Shown here: positions 51,110 through 59,922 of the stretch, piece by piece
Numbering within the stretch: the stretch's first letter is position 1
How the letters are laid out: each line of letters opens with the position of its first letter
NCBI RefSeq assembly: GCF_000178855.1
Contig: NZ_ADVG01000002.1
Span: forward strand, 2,294,001 to 2,358,000
Length of the DNA stretch: 64,000 nt
Direction of reading: 5' to 3'
Source: Ktedonobacter racemifer DSM 44963
Lineage (GTDB): Bacteria; Chloroflexota; Ktedonobacteria; Ktedonobacterales; Ktedonobacteraceae
The notes under the pieces: model-generated
The model's database searches: none
Seen by the model: the letters and a program-made list of their open reading frames with translations, nothing else
What the model was told of the DNA's origin: nothing
Made by a program: the position numbers and the translations under genes

Positions 51110-51175
51110 TTATAAATAAAAACAGTAGTTGCACGAAGTGCAACTACTGTTTTTATTTATAACTAGACACTCTTC
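51097..51175. terminator. 79-bp perfect palindrome overlapping both convergent gene ends
   Basis: Symmetry about 51136 with loop GAA and arms of 38 nt. It covers the last four codons and stop of sdhB and reaches the hydrolase stop codon. The A/T runs make it a good terminator in both directions. Confidence 0.9.
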
Positions 51176-52047
51176 TAAACCCTTTTGAGGAAATCGGCTA
51201 TCCATTCGTTGACGAGGTCGGGTTTCTCTTGCTGGACCCAGTGGCCGCTATCAGGGATGCGCCGCACTTCTATGTTGGGAACCCACTCCTCCAGACCATA
51301 AGTCATGGCGATATCCAGGGCTACGTCCTGCTCACCCCAGATGAGCAGTGTGGGCTTATCGATTCTCCCTTTGTTTCCGCTGACGGCCCCGATACTTGAA
51401 CGCCGCCAGATCGAGCGATAGTAGTTAATCGCCGCCGTCAGTGCGCCCGGCTTGCTCATGGCCTCTTTGTAGCGCTCCAACACATCCTCTGGAAAGGCCG
51501 ACTTCTGCACGGCGCTGGCATAGAGCATCTTTGCAATAGGCTCGGCCCCTTCGCGGCTAAGGGCCAACTCTGGCAGGATGGGCAGTTGAAAGGCGTAGAC
51601 ATACCAGCTCTTGCGCAACTGCTTCCAGGTCCGTAGCTCACGCGCGAAGGTCCAGGGCGGCGGCGCATTGAGACCAATCAGGCGCTCAACCATGTGCGGA
51701 TACCTCAGACCAAACTGCCACATCAGTACACCACCCCAGTCATGGCCCACGACAATCGCTCGCTCATAGCCCAGGCCCTTGATCAGGCCCTCAATATCAC
51801 GCAACAGGGTCGCGATCTCATAGCCTCGGCGCGGCTTATCTGTATCGTTATAGCCCCGCAGGTCAGGCGCCACCACCTTATATCCCAGTTGCGCCAGAAA
51901 AGGGATCTGGTGCCGCCAGGAGTACCAGAACTCAGGAAAACCATGCAGGAGCACAATCAATGAACCCTCACCCTGCGTCACATAATGCATCCGAATGCCA
52001 TTGGTGAGAATATCTCGATGCTGCCACTCAGTTATCGTTGCTGTCAT
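51175..52047 (-). CDS. Alpha/beta hydrolase, epoxide hydrolase-like
   Basis: A 290-aa hydrolase. HGFPEFWYSW is the oxyanion-hole motif, VVGHDWGGVLMW carries the nucleophilic Asp, LLIWGEQDVAL the acid and PDSGHWVQQEKP the His. The HGFPE plus GHDWGG combination is typical of soluble epoxide hydrolases and their haloalkane dehalogenase relatives. The ATG at 52047 follows AAGGTAGG; a TTG seven codons upstream is less likely. Confidence 0.9.
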   Translation of the reverse strand: MTATITEWQHRDILTNGIRMHYVTQGEGSLIVLLHGFPEFWYSWRHQIPFLAQLGYKVVAPDLRGYNDTDKPRRGYEIATLLRDIEGLIKGLGYERAIVVGHDWGGVLMWQFGLRYPHMVERLIGLNAPPPWTFARELRTWKQLRKSWYVYAFQLPILPELALSREGAEPIAKMLYASAVQKSAFPEDVLERYKEAMSKPGALTAAINYYRSIWRRSSIGAVSGNKGRIDKPTLLIWGEQDVALDIAMTYGLEEWVPNIEVRRIPDSGHWVQQEKPDLVNEWIADFLKRV

Positions 52048-52152
52048 ACCACCTACCTTCTTTATCAAAAGAACAAGCCCTCAGCGTCATGTTACTACTA
52101 AAAAGATTGTAACACTTTTCTTCTGGACGCCTGGTAGGTGTAAATAATATAA

Positions 52153-52197
52153 GATTGTGTGTGGCGACATAGCTATGCCACGTCGCCATACGCAATC
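52153..52197. terminator. Hairpin terminator of the second B12/MerR gene
   Basis: A 16-bp stem (52153-52168 with 52182-52197) containing two G-U pairs and an inner ATAGCTAT, directly after the leftward stop codon at 52200. Confidence 0.7.
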
Positions 52198-52199
52198 CC

Positions 52200-53744
52200 T
52201 TACATTATATGATGCGCCTCGTCGCGCGCTGGCTGCGACTGCTGAAGGGGGATAAGCTCGTGCAGGCGGCGGGTGGCTTCGTTTGCGTCGGGCCCCAGGA
52301 AGACACCCTTGATACTTTTTACCAGGCCGGGGTCTTGCATAAAGGCACCTCCACCAAAGCAGACAGTGGGGCGAGGCCCCTCTAGCTTATTGATCTCACG
52401 CGCGATCTCTGCCAGGTCCCGCGCGCGTGGTCGCGTGGTTGCTGATAGACATACCACTCCAGGTCGCAGGCGGCGGATCTCTTGCAGCAAGCTCTGAGGC
52501 TCCAGCATCTGCCCCAGGTAGTAGACATTAAAGCCCTGGCGGCGCCAGAAGAGCGCCAGCATCAGGATACCGATCTCATGCGTTTCCCTCGGCGCACAGC
52601 CAACCAGGATGGCTGGCCCCTGGTGCTGGTAGGGCGTGGTCTGGAAGAGGTGGGCCAGGCGCGTACGAATCATATTGCTGGCGAAGTGCTCGACCGTTAC
52701 CGTGATCTGGCGCGAAGCCCATAGCTCACCAATCCGATAAAGTACTGGCTGAAACAGGTTACTACATACCTCCTCAACTGGGTAGTAGAAGAAGGCCTCA
52801 TCCATAATTCTCTGCACATGTCCCTCGTCAAGCTGCCTGATCGCCTCCAGCATGATGTCTACGATACGCTCCAGCGTGGGCACCGCGTCCATATGCTCCC
52901 TGGCACGCTGCTGACTGGCGTAGATCTGCGGAGCACGGAGAGCCAGGTGAGAGAGACGTTGAAGGGCTTCGCGCGGGGTCAGGCCCGCCTCAATCAAATG
53001 TACAATCTGATCGCGTGTGAGCTTGGAGGCAAAATGTTCGATGGTACGGGGAAGTGAGACGGTATGGCGCAATTCAACAAGCTTCGTCAGCACCGGTTGC
53101 AGCACCTGCTGGCAGACGGTGGCCGCTGGATAGGTATCAAAGGCCTCATTCAGAATACGCCCCGTGCCCCCCTCATCCATCATGGTAATCGCACGCAGCA
53201 AAGATTCATGCAGTTCGGAAAACTTGCGCTGCCTGGGCAGAGCTGCAGGCATATTCGCGTTATAGTGTCTGCTATACGCCGGCTCCAGGCGCGCCAGTTC
53301 CTGCACTGACAGATAGACACTCGTGTTATTCTGCTTGATACGTCGATTGAGCCAGTGGATAGCCGCCAGGTCTCGCATTGAATAGAGGCGCGCGTTATTG
53401 CTCCCATGCCAGGGCGCGGGAATGCCAAAGCGCCGCTCCCAGGAGCGCAGCGTCATCGCCGGGACATGCGTCTGAGAGATAGCCGTCTCAAGGTCAAAGC
53501 GTGGGGCCGCAGAGTAGCGCTCCAGGTGTGGCAGCCCATCTCCAGGCGGCACATGGAAAAGCGAGAACATCTCTTCCGTTACCGGAGTGCGCCGCTCAGG
53601 AAAGGGAGAGCCTGGAGCAGTTTCATTCTGCTCCCCGGGCACGATGATCTCCTGCGTATTATAGATTCCGCTAGCCTGAGGCTGGCTCTCAAACGGCACA
53701 ATCGCACGCTCAAATGGATTAAACGGTTTTCCTGAGGCATCCAT
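52200..53744 (-). CDS. MerR-type cobalamin-binding regulator with duplicated cap domain
   Basis: A 514-aa regulator. Domains: a disordered N-terminus (1-75), MerR-like helix-turn-helix (about 83-145; VPAMTLRSWERRFGIP), a first B12-cap-like bundle (about 175-250), a second cap (about 293-370) and a Rossmann B12 domain (about 375-495). The second cap has the CarH signature Trp-x9-Glu-His (W342, E352, H353), and the B12 domain has E-T-H-E-I-G with H389 as expected lower ligand. The first cap keeps Glu-His (236-237) but has Arg at the Trp position. The residue after W342 is Ala, not the upper-ligand His of Thermus CarH. A cobalamin-dependent light sensor is inferred. It is divergent from the amino acid decarboxylase gene. 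Confidence 0.88.
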   Translation of the reverse strand: MDASGKPFNPFERAIVPFESQPQASGIYNTQEIIVPGEQNETAPGSPFPERRTPVTEEMFSLFHVPPGDGLPHLERYSAAPRFDLETAISQTHVPAMTLRSWERRFGIPAPWHGSNNARLYSMRDLAAIHWLNRRIKQNNTSVYLSVQELARLEPAYSRHYNANMPAALPRQRKFSELHESLLRAITMMDEGGTGRILNEAFDTYPAATVCQQVLQPVLTKLVELRHTVSLPRTIEHFASKLTRDQIVHLIEAGLTPREALQRLSHLALRAPQIYASQQRAREHMDAVPTLERIVDIMLEAIRQLDEGHVQRIMDEAFFYYPVEEVCSNLFQPVLYRIGELWASRQITVTVEHFASNMIRTRLAHLFQTTPYQHQGPAILVGCAPRETHEIGILMLALFWRRQGFNVYYLGQMLEPQSLLQEIRRLRPGVVCLSATTRPRARDLAEIAREINKLEGPRPTVCFGGGAFMQDPGLVKSIKGVFLGPDANEATRRLHELIPLQQSQPARDEAHHIM

Positions 53745-54341
53745 ATCCTACCTACTCCTCTACATTCTACACACATCGACTCAGCTTTATAAGGTTCTTT
53801 CCATGACGAGCAGCAGATGACCTGCCAATACATCTTCAATTTTCAAAGAGAAACATGCAATATAAACGATATACTATATACTAACATTACATACAAAAAT
53901 AAGATATTAATAACGCATAAAAATTTCTTACAGGTAGCAAAGCTATATAATATGGCTTGCATATATTTAACCATCAAGACGCATCACAGGCGTGCTTACA
54001 ATTGCCTAGAATAAATGCTAATTACTCAATACGTATCGACTATTTATTATGTCTAGATTGTAATGTCGAAGCACACCCTTCCCTTACCCGAAAGGCTCGC
54101 TACACGAGCCGAAGCAGTTTCCAGATGATTTTTTATTCATATTCAATCTGCAACAGAAACTCAAAGTGAAAATATATTTAGCAATGGATCAATGTTTTTG
54201 CATGAGCTATATTGACGATTACCATCTATTTTCTTACAATTAATTGCAACAAATGATTACTCCGTGGAAAGAAGGCATACAATACCAGGATATTCCCATG
54301 TAAACGTTGTTCTCTGGTTGTTATGTGGAGGCGGTTGAACA
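53745..54341. other. 597-bp very A+T-rich divergent region
   Basis: Separates the second B12/MerR regulator from the decarboxylase gene and is markedly more A+T-rich than the rest of the window. It contains direct runs such as ATATACTATATACTA near 53869 and a small hairpin GGCTCG...CGAGCC near 54093. It is the natural place for regulator binding sites, but I could not define one. No gene is supported. Confidence 0.5.
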
Positions 54342-55916
54342 ATGCATATACCTCTAGAAGCAGGACCCACGCCCCAACCCCGCGAGGGTGATATGGACGC
54401 TGAAGCTTTGCGTCACTATGGACACCAGGTCGTCGATTGGATCGCTAATTATATCCAGAGCGTTCATACACGCCCTGTTCTAGCTCAGGTCAAACCGGGC
54501 GACATCCAGGACATGCTCCCTTCCCATCCACCCTCTCAAGGTGAAGAGATGGATCAGATCCTGGCAGATGTTGAACGCGTCATTCTTCCCGGCCTGACCC
54601 AGTGGAACTCCGGCAGGTTTATGGGCTATTTCGGCGTGACTAGCGCTGGACCAGGCATACTGGCTAATATGCTTGAAGGAGCCTTCAATGTCTCACGTAT
54701 GCTCTGGAAAACAGCTCCTGCCGCGACCGAACTGGAGCAAATCACGCTGGATTGGCTCCGCCAGATGCTTGGCCTGCCCGCACCCCTCTTTGGCATGATC
54801 CATCACAACTCCGCTATCGCCAATGTTCTCGCGGCGGCGCGCGAGTTTGTTCCCGGCCTGCACATACGCCAGCAGGGACTCGCGGGCCGCAAAGAGATAC
54901 CACATCTCCGCTTCTATGCCTCCGAGGAGGCCCACTCATCACTGGAGAAGGCGGCTATTCTGCTCGGTCTTGGACTGGAGAGTTTGCGAAAGATCGAGAC
55001 CGATGATGCCTATCGAATAAATGTGGAGGCGCTCGACCAGGCCATCCGCGAGGACCTACGCGAGGGCTGGTGGCCCTTCGCGGTTGTGGCCACTGTAGGC
55101 ACAACCTCTACGACCAGCGTTGACCCAGTGGAGTCCATCGCGGATCTCTGTGAGCGCTATGGTCTCTGGCTCCATGTCGATGCCGCCTACGCCGGGGTCG
55201 CGGCCCTCATGCCCGAGAAACGCTGGCTCCTACGCGGTTGCGAGCGGGCCGACTCCCTCTCGATCAATCCCCATAAGTGGCTCTTCACTCCCTTCCACTG
55301 TAGCATCCTCTATACACGCCGTCCGCAGGCATTGCGCGCTACCTTTAGCTTGACCCCCGACTACCTGCAAAGCACCGAGGGCTGTTCAGGGCAGGCGATC
55401 AACCTGATGGACTATGACGCCTCCCTGCCTCATGGCTTTCCCGCGCTCAAGCTATGGATGACGTTGCGCTACTTTGGTTATGATGGTCTCGTCGCCAATA
55501 TCGCTGAACATTGTCGCCTGGCGCGCCTCTTTGCCGATTGGGTTGAGGTTTCAAGTGATTGGGAGCTGCTCTTCCCCACTCACCTCAGCGTGGTTTGCTT
55601 TCGCGCACACCCCTGGGCCATCCAGAGCGAGGAACGGCTAGATCATTTGAATGAGCGCGTGCTCAATCGCGTTAACGCCAGCGGGCGCTGCTTTCTCTCG
55701 CCCACTCGCTTGAAGGGTCGCTATACGCTCCGCCTCGCTATTGGCAATCTGCGCACACGCGAAGAGGAGGTACGCCTGGCCTGGGATGAGCTACACACGG
55801 CCTTGCGCCAGGAGCTGGGCGTGACCCCAACCCTCTGGTCTACGCTGCGCCAGGGCAGGCTACGTCTGCTTTCGTTCTCAGACGCGCCCGCCAAACCCAA
55901 TAATCTCTTGCCATAA
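54342..55916 (+). CDS. PLP-dependent aromatic-L-amino-acid decarboxylase family protein
   Basis: A 524-aa group II decarboxylase, fold type I. The PLP lysine is in SINPHKWLFTPFHC, the cofactor Asp in LHVDAAYAG, and FYASEEAHSSLEKAA and VVATVGTTSTTSVDPV are family landmarks. The N-terminal PREGDMDAEALRHYGHQVVD and GRFMGYF fit the aromatic branch (tryptophan, phenylalanine or tyrosine). The product would be an arylalkylamine. The start follows GGAGGCGG at about 10 bases. It is transcribed away from a B12/MerR regulator, a possible control link. Confidence 0.9.
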   Translation: MHIPLEAGPTPQPREGDMDAEALRHYGHQVVDWIANYIQSVHTRPVLAQVKPGDIQDMLPSHPPSQGEEMDQILADVERVILPGLTQWNSGRFMGYFGVTSAGPGILANMLEGAFNVSRMLWKTAPAATELEQITLDWLRQMLGLPAPLFGMIHHNSAIANVLAAAREFVPGLHIRQQGLAGRKEIPHLRFYASEEAHSSLEKAAILLGLGLESLRKIETDDAYRINVEALDQAIREDLREGWWPFAVVATVGTTSTTSVDPVESIADLCERYGLWLHVDAAYAGVAALMPEKRWLLRGCERADSLSINPHKWLFTPFHCSILYTRRPQALRATFSLTPDYLQSTEGCSGQAINLMDYDASLPHGFPALKLWMTLRYFGYDGLVANIAEHCRLARLFADWVEVSSDWELLFPTHLSVVCFRAHPWAIQSEERLDHLNERVLNRVNASGRCFLSPTRLKGRYTLRLAIGNLRTREEEVRLAWDELHTALRQELGVTPTLWSTLRQGRLRLLSFSDAPAKPNNLLP

Positions 55917-55922
55917 GCCAGG

Positions 55923-57083
55923 CTAGAAGAGGCTACCCGGCGCCGTTACGGAGAGGATCATGCTATCGCCCGCCGCGCAGGGCACATTACTATTGGGGCC
56001 AATGCTGGCCGTGTTCAGCGTAAACTTGCCGCCAAGCGCACTACCCAGCTTACTATTTAGCTCCTGCTGAATCTGGCTATTGTAGGTATCATAAGGAAAG
56101 GTAAAGATGGAGAAGATTGTAACCGTGGTCTTCTGCACCTGAATAGCCAGCTTTCCCTGCTGCGCCAATGGCATAATCGTCGTGGTCGCCTGGGCCAATT
56201 TCAAAGATTTTCCCAGCGTGATATCGCTGGTCGCGACCAGCTGGTTTCCACTCACGGAGAGCTGGATATTCCGCGCGAAGAGGTCATTACCAAGGGAGAG
56301 CACGCCCAGGCCAGGTCCCAGGGTACTCAGCGAGCTAGCAGGAATCTCGACATAGGCATGCGTCCCCGCTGTAGCACTCGCTGGCTCCTGCCAGCTCGCC
56401 AGAGTGGTGCGCGAAGATTGTCCCCGCGTAAAGGCTGCGTTCTGCGTGGTCGCTGGCGCGTCCAGGTTGATCGGGAGCTGCATGCCAACATCTAACGCGT
56501 TCGCGCCACAGCCCGGGGTCGTGTGAATGTTTTGCAGCTGCCCCAGAGGCGTGGGCAAGGTGGTCAGAGGACCACTAACCAGGGTTGGGCTTCCCTGAAG
56601 CGGGAAGGCGCTGACCTGAATAGTTGTGGCGTTGAGCACCGTAAAACGCACAAGCAGGTTGGCGTCGATGGGTTTGGGATCGCCGGGATAGAGACTGATA
56701 CGCATCGAGGTCACCATTCCCCCTGCCTGCGGCGAGAGGCCTGTAAGCGTGGCCGAGGGCTGAATCAAGACCTTTGCCATCTTCGCTGCCCAGTCATGCG
56801 TGTCACCTGGCATCCCATCCGTGATGCCTTTAAGCGTGCTAGCGACCGTTGAGGGCACCTGCGCGTCGATGCGCTCCTGAAAGACAGGCCGTAGCGCGTC
56901 GGTCGCCAGGTAGATATGCGCGTTCAAGGGCAACGCCTGTTGCACACGCGTTTGTATCATGGTGCGTGTCGCGGCATAGACCGGAGTAATCAACACCAGC
57001 ACTACGCCCACCATGAGAAGCCCAAGGGCCACATTGCGCAGTCTATAGGGAGCATACCTCCCCAATTGTTGTATCTTAAACAT
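55923..57083 (-). CDS. Membrane-anchored extracytoplasmic protein, exporter partner
   Basis: A 386-aa protein with one N-terminal membrane segment (about 18-38, NVALGLLMVGVVLVLITPVYA) and a large outside part with alternating beta-rich stretches (ATTIQVSAFPLQGSPTLVSG, ALDVGMQLPINLD, QLSVSGNQLVATSDI). I do not recognise a family. It is encoded 41 bp after an MFS exporter that itself carries an outside domain, on the same strand. A shuttle or periplasm-like partner role, comparable in layout to LprG with P55 in mycobacteria, is inference. The ATG at 57083 follows AGAAGG. Confidence 0.72.
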   Translation of the reverse strand: MFKIQQLGRYAPYRLRNVALGLLMVGVVLVLITPVYAATRTMIQTRVQQALPLNAHIYLATDALRPVFQERIDAQVPSTVASTLKGITDGMPGDTHDWAAKMAKVLIQPSATLTGLSPQAGGMVTSMRISLYPGDPKPIDANLLVRFTVLNATTIQVSAFPLQGSPTLVSGPLTTLPTPLGQLQNIHTTPGCGANALDVGMQLPINLDAPATTQNAAFTRGQSSRTTLASWQEPASATAGTHAYVEIPASSLSTLGPGLGVLSLGNDLFARNIQLSVSGNQLVATSDITLGKSLKLAQATTTIMPLAQQGKLAIQVQKTTVTIFSIFTFPYDTYNSQIQQELNSKLGSALGGKFTLNTASIGPNSNVPCAAGDSMILSVTAPGSLF

Positions 57084-57124
57084 ATAGCCTTCTCTCTTGC
57101 AGCCCACTACTGGCGTACGCGCTA

Positions 57125-59638
57125 CTATGGGATGGTCAGGGTAGGTGAGAGCTTATTGATATCGATTGGCCCGGTGAAACAATAGGGGGCGGGCGTAGCG
57201 ATATGCGGCAGGTCGGCCACGGCGGGTGTCTCCAGCTGAATCACGAGCATCATTGTACCCTTGCTACAATTTAGCGCGGTCGTGGTATGCACCGCGCGTA
57301 TCTGTACGCTCTTGAGTTGGGCGTGTAGCGCGGGCATGATCGAGTTGGTAAACATCTCGTTCACCGGGTCCTGCATGGCGGCCGTGGCCTGGGGTCCGGC
57401 ATCCAGTCCGTCACGGCTGAGATGGGTAACCTTCAAATGGATGTTCTGCTTCTGGTCAAGGCCAAGCTGACCCTCCATCGCGACCGTCATGCTGCGCTTG
57501 ATCCCGTTGGTATTGATATTCAGGCGCAGGCTCAGACGCAGGCCATCGTTGGGCAGCGGCGCGACGCTGATATTGCTGATGGTGTCGCTCTTGATCTTCA
57601 ATTGCGAGGTTAGCAGCGAGGTCACCGCCTGCTGATCCAGTCCAACCTGCAAGGTCAATGAACGCAACAACGGTTTGGCGCTCTGCTGCCGCAGCATTGG
57701 CCCATCCACAATAAAGGTCGCCAGAATGCCACTCCCAATCAGCAGCAGCACCAGGAGAATGCTTCCCACGGCGAGCACCTGGCGCGGCTGCGCGAAGATG
57801 CTCTTGCCCGGAATAGGAGTCGCGCTCAAGTCCAGCTCACGCTCCGCCACCGGCACCTGGTTTCCCCAGAGGAAAACAGCGGGAATGATCGCCAGCAGAC
57901 AGAGCCACATCGTAGCGAAGAAGACCGAGGTATAGACCGTGTGTGCCGAGCGCACCACATGGACCGCATAGTTTTGCACCCAGATGATATAATCGCCCGC
58001 CGTGGCCTTCATCGAGATCGAGGCATAGCCTTTGATACGACTATTGAAGTCGGCCAGCGCCCAGGAAGTCAGGATCGCCAATCCCAGGATCATGCCAACC
58101 ATACGCAGCGCCGTGATGACCGCCGAACTCATGCCCGCCTGCCTACTTTTTACCGCATTCAGGGCGCTGGTGCCAATAGGCGAGATGACCAGGCCAAAGC
58201 CCAGGCCTGCCACGACCGTGCTTGTGGTGATCTGCGTCCAGCTAACATTGATGGGCCAGCGGCTCATCAGGTAGAAACCGCCCGCGGTAAACAGCAGGCC
58301 CAGCACCGCCGTCCAGCGACAGGTAATATAGTTACACAGCCACCCACCCAGCAACGCCCCCACGGGAATCAACGCGGTCATACGTAACAGGGCCAGGCCG
58401 CTATCCATGACCGTCAATTGCATAACCGTATCTACATAGATGGGGATATCGGCCATGGCTATGATCAGTGAGGCCCCGACCAGCAGGCTAACCAGGGTAG
58501 AGGCACTGAAGGTAATGCGTTTGAAGAGCGAGAGTTCGACTACCGGCCAGCGCACCTTGCGCTCAACCAGCACAAAGGCGATGAAGAAGAGCACCGCCAG
58601 GGTCAGGATGACGGGATTATTCTGCGGGGCCGCGCCGGTGCTGACATGTGCTGTTCCCATCTCCGCGCCCTGCTGAGCCAGTCCCAGGCTCAGACAGGTC
58701 AGGGCCAGCCCAAGCAGAATGCTTCCCAACCAGTCAACACCCTCGCGCTGGTGCTCTCCTTTGGGAATGCAGAACCAGGTCCCAGCCATCAGGACTCCCA
58801 CAATGGGAATATTCAGATAAAATATGGCCTGCCAGCCGAGATGTTCGACTACCAGTGCGCCATAAAGCGGACCCAGCGCACCACCTATCTCGGTGACTGC
58901 GCCGATGATGCCCAGGGCAATGCCCAGGCGCTTCTGTGTATAGAAATCGCCCGCGATGGCCATAGCCACCGGGACCAGCGCGCCACCACCGATGGCCTGA
59001 AAGAAACGAGCCGAGATCAGCCAGATGAGTCCGGACGATGAGGTATCGATGCCTAGTGGTTGCAGGAAGCCCAGAGGAAAACGCTGCCCCAGCAGGGGCG
59101 CGATGGCGCAAAGAAACGAGCCAATACCAAAAATGGCTAAACAGATCTGGAAGATGCGCCTGCGTCCATAGATGTCTGAGACACGCCCCATCAGGGGCAT
59201 AGCCACGACAAAACCAAGCAGGTAAGCACTCACGATCCAGGAGGCATGATCCAGTTGTGTCAGGGATAACTTGAGGTCCGTAATCACCTGTGGGAGCGCC
59301 GTCACCACGACCGTTTCGTCTAGGGCCGTAACAAAGACGGCAAAGCAGGCGATTGAGAGCGCCATAATCGCCAGGCGACGATTGCCCTGTGGCACTAGCT
59401 GGCGCAGAGAATCACTTAACTGTTCGCGTACTGAGGTGGATGTGGAGGTTCCCGTCAGGGGTCCCGTGGGGGCATTGACCAGGGTTGGGGCATCGTGTCC
59501 CTCACGCACATCGCGCTCCTCGTGCTGAGGATCATCCCCGGTCGTCGCGGCCGCATCCTTCGCGGCCTTCAGTTCCCGCTGAATCGCTTGTTGCTGCAAA
59601 CGCGACGACGTATCATGATCGTCTTCTAAGGTATACAT
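57125..59638 (-). CDS. MFS (DHA2/EmrB-type) transporter with fused extracytoplasmic C-terminal domain
   Basis: An 837-aa transporter. After ~85 charged cytoplasmic residues come about 14 membrane helices of the DHA2 drug:H+ antiporter type, with FVTALDETVVVTALPQV and MPLMGRVSDIYGRRRIFQI as landmarks. A final helix (VLAVGSILLVLLLIGSGILA) leads into about 180 outside residues (SLTLQVGLDQQAVTSLL, LRLSLRLNINTNGIKRSM, PVNEMFTNSIMPAL). That extra domain is absent from ordinary EmrB proteins and looks amphipathic and beta-rich. Lipid or hydrophobic-compound export is a possibility. The ATG at 59638 follows GGGGGGAG. Confidence 0.87.
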   Translation of the reverse strand: MYTLEDDHDTSSRLQQQAIQRELKAAKDAAATTGDDPQHEERDVREGHDAPTLVNAPTGPLTGTSTSTSVREQLSDSLRQLVPQGNRRLAIMALSIACFAVFVTALDETVVVTALPQVITDLKLSLTQLDHASWIVSAYLLGFVVAMPLMGRVSDIYGRRRIFQICLAIFGIGSFLCAIAPLLGQRFPLGFLQPLGIDTSSSGLIWLISARFFQAIGGGALVPVAMAIAGDFYTQKRLGIALGIIGAVTEIGGALGPLYGALVVEHLGWQAIFYLNIPIVGVLMAGTWFCIPKGEHQREGVDWLGSILLGLALTCLSLGLAQQGAEMGTAHVSTGAAPQNNPVILTLAVLFFIAFVLVERKVRWPVVELSLFKRITFSASTLVSLLVGASLIIAMADIPIYVDTVMQLTVMDSGLALLRMTALIPVGALLGGWLCNYITCRWTAVLGLLFTAGGFYLMSRWPINVSWTQITTSTVVAGLGFGLVISPIGTSALNAVKSRQAGMSSAVITALRMVGMILGLAILTSWALADFNSRIKGYASISMKATAGDYIIWVQNYAVHVVRSAHTVYTSVFFATMWLCLLAIIPAVFLWGNQVPVAERELDLSATPIPGKSIFAQPRQVLAVGSILLVLLLIGSGILATFIVDGPMLRQQSAKPLLRSLTLQVGLDQQAVTSLLTSQLKIKSDTISNISVAPLPNDGLRLSLRLNINTNGIKRSMTVAMEGQLGLDQKQNIHLKVTHLSRDGLDAGPQATAAMQDPVNEMFTNSIMPALHAQLKSVQIRAVHTTTALNCSKGTMMLVIQLETPAVADLPHIATPAPYCFTGPIDINKLSPTLTIP

Positions 59639-59922
59639 TCTCCCCCCAATGCTAGGCACTACAAGGCGAAAGCATAATGAAATACGCACAAAAAACAACG
59701 TCACGCCACCCTCTTTTCGCGGATAAATCTTACCCAGGTTTGCTCTCCTGCTATCTCGTAGCGTAAGATAAATAGAGACTCACCCCACTACCCAGTAGTG
59801 TTTCCCTCTCTGGGGGATACTATTCTTATTCCGAAATCCAACGTCACTCTCGTGACTAGCGCTTCGCGCTCAGGATTTCGGATAAGTAGACTACTATTTT
59901 TCTTGAAGAGGAACATTTTCTC
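59639..59922. other. 284-bp divergent region before the AICAR transformylase gene
   Basis: Holds the promoters of the MFS gene and the transformylase gene and the folded element at 59825-59886. Nothing else is recognised. Confidence 0.5.
59825..59886 (+). ncRNA. Three-way-junction leader element, candidate cis-regulatory RNA
   Basis: A closing stem pairs 59825-59839 with 59873-59886 (14 pairs, one bulged base). Inside are two short hairpins: GTCAC/GTGAC around TCTC (59843-59856) and AGCGC/GCGCT around TTC (59858-59870). The layout is a compact three-way junction 36 bp before the start of a purine-synthesis gene. Its conserved bases do not match the known purine riboswitch. A DNA-level repeat is the alternative. 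Confidence 0.5.

Noticed and set aside
59825..59886. Known purine (guanine/adenine) riboswitch
   Set aside because: The junction shape is similar, but the conserved junction bases and loop-loop kissing sequences of that class are absent.
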